Positions 62,673 to 64,000 of a DNA stretch of 64,000 bases are shown in pieces (within the stretch, counting starts at the first letter, position 1; each line of letters starts with the position of its first letter). The stretch spans positions 62,001 to 126,000 of the forward strand of contig CANQZG010000007.1 in the NCBI GenBank assembly GCA_947628305.1, given 5' to 3'. The notes under the pieces were generated by a model. That model was not told the DNA's origin and made no database searches. It saw only the letters and a program-made list of their open reading frames with translations. Position numbers and translations under genes: made by a program. The stretch comes from an uncultured Muribaculaceae bacterium (GTDB lineage Bacteria; Bacteroidota; Bacteroidia; Bacteroidales; Muribaculaceae).

Positions 62673-64000
62673 AAAATGTATTGGCGGTATTATTGATTAT
62701 GGCCTCGTTGACACTTGCCGCCTCGACGCGGGATATAAATCTTCGCATAATACACACGACCGATGTCCACGGCAATTTTTTCCCGTATGATTATATAAAC
62801 AGAACTGACGGCAGCGGGAGTCTCGCCCGGGTTTATTCTTACATAAAGGAGGTGCGTGACTCCGTCGGCGATGAAAATGTGATATTGCTTGATGCCGGAG
62901 ACATCCTCCAAGGGCAACCTACAGTCTATTATTACAATTTCATTGACACTATTTCGCCGCATGTGGCCGCCCGTGTGTACAACTACATGGGCTATGACGC
63001 TGTGACAATCGGTAATCATGACATCGAGACCGGGCACGCTGTATATGACCGTTTTAAGGATGAATTGAAGATGCCCGTGCTCGGGGCGAATGTGATTGAT
63101 TCGCTCAATGGCCGAAGTTATTTTGAACCATATAGAATCATAGAGAAAGGAGGGGTGAAGATTGCGGTGGTCGGCCTGTTGACACCGGCTGTTCCCGCAT
63201 GGTTGCCTGAAACGTTATGGAGTGGTCTTGAGTTTAAGGCAATGGAAGGGTGTGCCGCGAAGATGGTGGAGCATTTGAGACAGACAGAGCGTCCTGATGT
63301 TATAATCGGTCTCTTTCATTCAGGTAATGATGCGTCAAGGCGAACCGGCGATTTCATAGAAAATGCGTCCTACAATGTCGCTCGCAATGTACCGGGATTT
63401 GACATCATATTGACGGGGCATGACCATACACGCTTTAATCGTGTCACGACAAGTGCCGATGGAAAACCTGTTGTAGTGATGAATCCTGCCAACAATGCCG
63501 AGGCGGTCTCTGACGTGTCTGTTTCCGTGACATTGCGGGATGGCAAGGTCGTTGATAAAAAAATATCAGGACGTATTGTCAATGTTGATACATTGACACC
63601 TGACGAGGATTTCATGGCCGAGTTTGCCATGGACTGTGAGCGGGTAAAGACGTTTGTTGACCGTGTCGTAGGTCGTTCTGACGGGGAATTTTCCACCCAT
63701 GATTCCTATTTCGGCCCATCGGCGTTCATCGACCTTCTAAATGACCTTCAGCTTGCAATCACGGGGGCGGATATCTCTTTTGCCGCGCCATTGGCTTTTG
63801 ATGCGGTGATAAAGGAGGGGGATATACGCATGAGCGATATGTTCAACCTTTATAAATATGAGAATCTTCTTTACACTATGGAACTGACCGGGCGTGAAAT
63901 CAAGGATTATCTTGAGGAAAGCTATGGGATATGGACACGTCAGATGTCGGCGGGGGATGAACATATATTGTTGTTTGCCGATGAGAACCCAACCGTGGGC
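62669..64000 (+). CDS. 5'-nucleotidase/UshA-like metallophosphatase, 5' part
   Basis: Open to the right edge, 444 codons seen. Signal peptide MKNVLAVLLIMASLTLAAST. Calcineurin-type metallophosphatase: IIHTTDVHGNFFP (Asp/His), LLDAGDILQGQPTVYY, AVTIGNHDIETG, LFHSGND and LTGHDHTRF supply the two-metal site; the C-terminal 5'-nucleotidase domain begins near DSYFGPSAFIDLLNDLQLAI and GEFSTHDSYFG. Periplasmic hydrolysis of nucleotides or nucleotide-like phosphates. Its ATG overlaps the DUF3108 stop by 4 nt, so the two share a transcript. Confidence 0.93.
   Translation, partial: MKNVLAVLLIMASLTLAASTRDINLRIIHTTDVHGNFFPYDYINRTDGSGSLARVYSYIKEVRDSVGDENVILLDAGDILQGQPTVYYYNFIDTISPHVAARVYNYMGYDAVTIGNHDIETGHAVYDRFKDELKMPVLGANVIDSLNGRSYFEPYRIIEKGGVKIAVVGLLTPAVPAWLPETLWSGLEFKAMEGCAAKMVEHLRQTERPDVIIGLFHSGNDASRRTGDFIENASYNVARNVPGFDIILTGHDHTRFNRVTTSADGKPVVVMNPANNAEAVSDVSVSVTLRDGKVVDKKISGRIVNVDTLTPDEDFMAEFAMDCERVKTFVDRVVGRSDGEFSTHDSYFGPSAFIDLLNDLQLAITGADISFAAPLAFDAVIKEGDIRMSDMFNLYKYENLLYTMELTGREIKDYLEESYGIWTRQMSAGDEHILLFADENPTVG

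Overview
The window looks like a chromosome segment of a Bacteroidales bacterium, most likely of the Muribaculaceae (S24-7) type. Three things point there. Start regions repeatedly carry the Bacteroidetes promoter form TTTG-N19..21-TAnnTTTG (for example at 2133-2162, 8278-8309, 10210-10241, 49670-49701) and have no obvious Shine-Dalgarno sequences. Many products are Bacteroidetes types: a TonB-dependent receptor, a SPOR lipoprotein, PepSY-like and DUF3316 proteins, an OadG subunit with a lamin-tail domain. A methylmalonyl-CoA epimerase plus sodium-pump decarboxylase operon indicates the succinate-to-propionate route. Most of the window is near-balanced in base composition; 44.8-48.7 kb is clearly richer in A+T. 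The family-level assignment is inference.

Layout. 0-7 kb: 3' part of a TonB-dependent receptor, a GltD-like flavoprotein, an NAD(P)H oxidoreductase and the xylB-xylA xylose pair. 7-13 kb: small envelope genes, a higBA toxin-antitoxin module with a 42-bp palindrome at its promoter, recR with an acetyltransferase, panC-panD and ffh. 12.8-18.6 kb: a repeat-rich intergenic region, then one gene for a 1718-residue secreted multidomain protein with an endonuclease/exonuclease/phosphatase head. 18.6-30.4 kb: gph, an AspT-type transporter, two thioredoxins, tRNA-Arg, a DEAD-box helicase with a SanA-like gene, a PepSY-like protein, an HxlR/cupin divergon, tRNA-Ser, prmA, a YtxH/holin-like envelope cluster and galE. 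30.4-35.5 kb: a four-gene leftward run (pepP, six-hairpin glycosidase, metallophosphoesterase, SPOR lipoprotein) in which each stop overlaps the next start. 35.6-43.4 kb: bcp, a GmrSD-like DUF262/DUF1524 protein, then mce-mmdA-mmdD-mmdC-mmdB.

43.6-49.7 kb: a small unknown protein, tcdA, an A+T-rich secreted unknown, a type II restriction-modification pair (C5 cytosine methyltransferase plus HNH nuclease, ATGA overlap) and, 6 bp later, an HD-domain protein. 49.7-55 kb: topoisomerase IV subunit A, a DUF3316 protein, an S41 peptidase lipoprotein and an outer-membrane barrel. 55-64 kb: a repeat and possible small RNA, a radical SAM gene with aroC and ybaK, a BtuFCD/FecBCD-type ABC importer, tdk, a DUF3108 protein and the 5' part of a UshA-like 5'-nucleotidase that runs off the window.

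The observation I would follow first is a ~92-residue C-terminal module shared by the DUF262/DUF1524 protein (36049-38508, minus) and the HD-domain protein directly behind the restriction-modification pair (48743-49654, plus). I do not recognise it as a named domain. It joins a restriction-type nuclease and a (p)ppGpp-hydrolase-like enzyme and may be a sensing or targeting module of a defence system. Also notable are three families of non-coding repeats (a GGGACGCGCC hairpin element, a 25-nt identical GC-rich core, heptamer arrays) and a promoter-terminator pair at 55241-55318 with no gene.
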